Assembly: GCA_015662785.1 (NCBI GenBank)
Contig: DQTM01000052.1
Span: 1 to 5,595, forward strand
Source of the DNA: Sulfurospirillum arcachonense
GTDB lineage: Bacteria; Campylobacterota; Campylobacteria; Campylobacterales; Sulfurospirillaceae
Length of the DNA stretch: 5,595 bases
Direction of reading: 5' to 3'
The translations under genes were made by a program, and so were the position numbers. The notes under the pieces are model-generated. The model did not search any database and had not been told where the DNA came from. It saw nothing but the letters and a program-made list of their open reading frames with translations. Shown one piece after another: positions 5,566 to 5,595 of the stretch (within the stretch, counting starts at the first letter, position 1; each line of letters opens with the position of its first letter).

Positions 5566-5595
5566 ATTTCCATAGAAGAACTAATAAAAACTATA
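5566..5595 (+). CDS. possible 5' end of a downstream gene with a non-standard start (partial)
   Basis: Downstream of the plus-strand promoter and AGAGAGG (5557-5563) the frame ATT TCC ATA GAA GAA reads (M)SIEELIKTI to the window end, which looks like a normal protein N-terminus. No ATG, GTG or TTG is present in this frame back to a stop at 5485-5487. Possible starts are ATT at 5566, only 2 bases after AGAGG, or ATA at 5572, with a usual 8-base gap. Alternatively the true start lies beyond 5595 and this is leader sequence. The product cannot be identified. Confidence 0.25.
   Translation, partial: MSIEELIKTI

Larger units (their letters stand above)
5510..5569. repeat. 11-bp inverted repeat flanking a divergent promoter region
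   Basis: AAATAACCTCT at 5510-5520 is repeated exactly in inverted form, AGAGGTTATTT, at 5559-5569, with a 38-base spacer. Each arm contains a Shine-Dalgarno-like AGAGG pointing outward: the left arm toward the minus-strand ATG at 5508, the right arm toward 5566-5572. The spacer contains a further 10-bp perfect palindrome, CTAAATTTAG (5528-5537), and two opposed -10-like boxes. It may simply be two similar ribosome sites, or an operator for a dimeric regulator. Confidence 0.5.

Overview
The window is AT-rich, tightly packed bacterial DNA. Codons end mostly in A or T, five of six gene junctions are overlaps or near-overlaps, and weak Shine-Dalgarno sites and TTG/GTG starts are used. This style, and a promoter of the TTTAGCTATAAT type near the right end, suggest a Campylobacterota (epsilonproteobacterial) genome such as Sulfurimonas or Arcobacter relatives. 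That taxonomic call is an inference from style, not from a marker gene.

Positions 44-5441 hold one plus-strand operon of six genes. In order they are: a UbiA-family prenyltransferase resembling decaprenyl-phosphate phosphoribosyltransferase; a small GtrA-family membrane protein; a DprE1-like FAD oxidase; a DprE2-like short-chain dehydrogenase; a GT39/PMT-type GT-C glycosyltransferase; and an HAD-IB phosphatase. Four junctions are 4-base ATGA/GTGA overlaps and the fifth is a 2-base gap, so translational coupling is likely.

Together these genes read as a complete route to polyprenyl-phosphoryl-D-arabinofuranose and its use. UbiA would join phosphoribosyl pyrophosphate to polyprenyl phosphate, the HAD protein would remove the 5-phosphate, and DprE1 plus DprE2 would epimerise ribose to arabinose at C2. 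GtrA could help move or organise the lipid-linked sugar, and the GT-C enzyme would transfer it to an acceptor outside the cytoplasmic membrane. The pathway is best known from the mycobacterial cell wall, where GtrA (Rv3789), DprE1, DprE2 and the GT-C enzyme AftA lie in this same order. A related arabinose pathway serves type IV pilin glycosylation in some Pseudomonas aeruginosa strains. Here the acceptor is unknown.

The left edge (1-63) may carry the last codons of an upstream gene, which makes the first gene's start uncertain. The right edge (5431-5595) holds a possible 25-residue single-span membrane peptide on the minus strand, a divergent promoter region inside an 11-bp inverted repeat, and possibly the first codons of a plus-strand gene with no ATG, GTG or TTG start. 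No rRNA, tRNA, insertion sequence, CRISPR array or clear terminator was seen.
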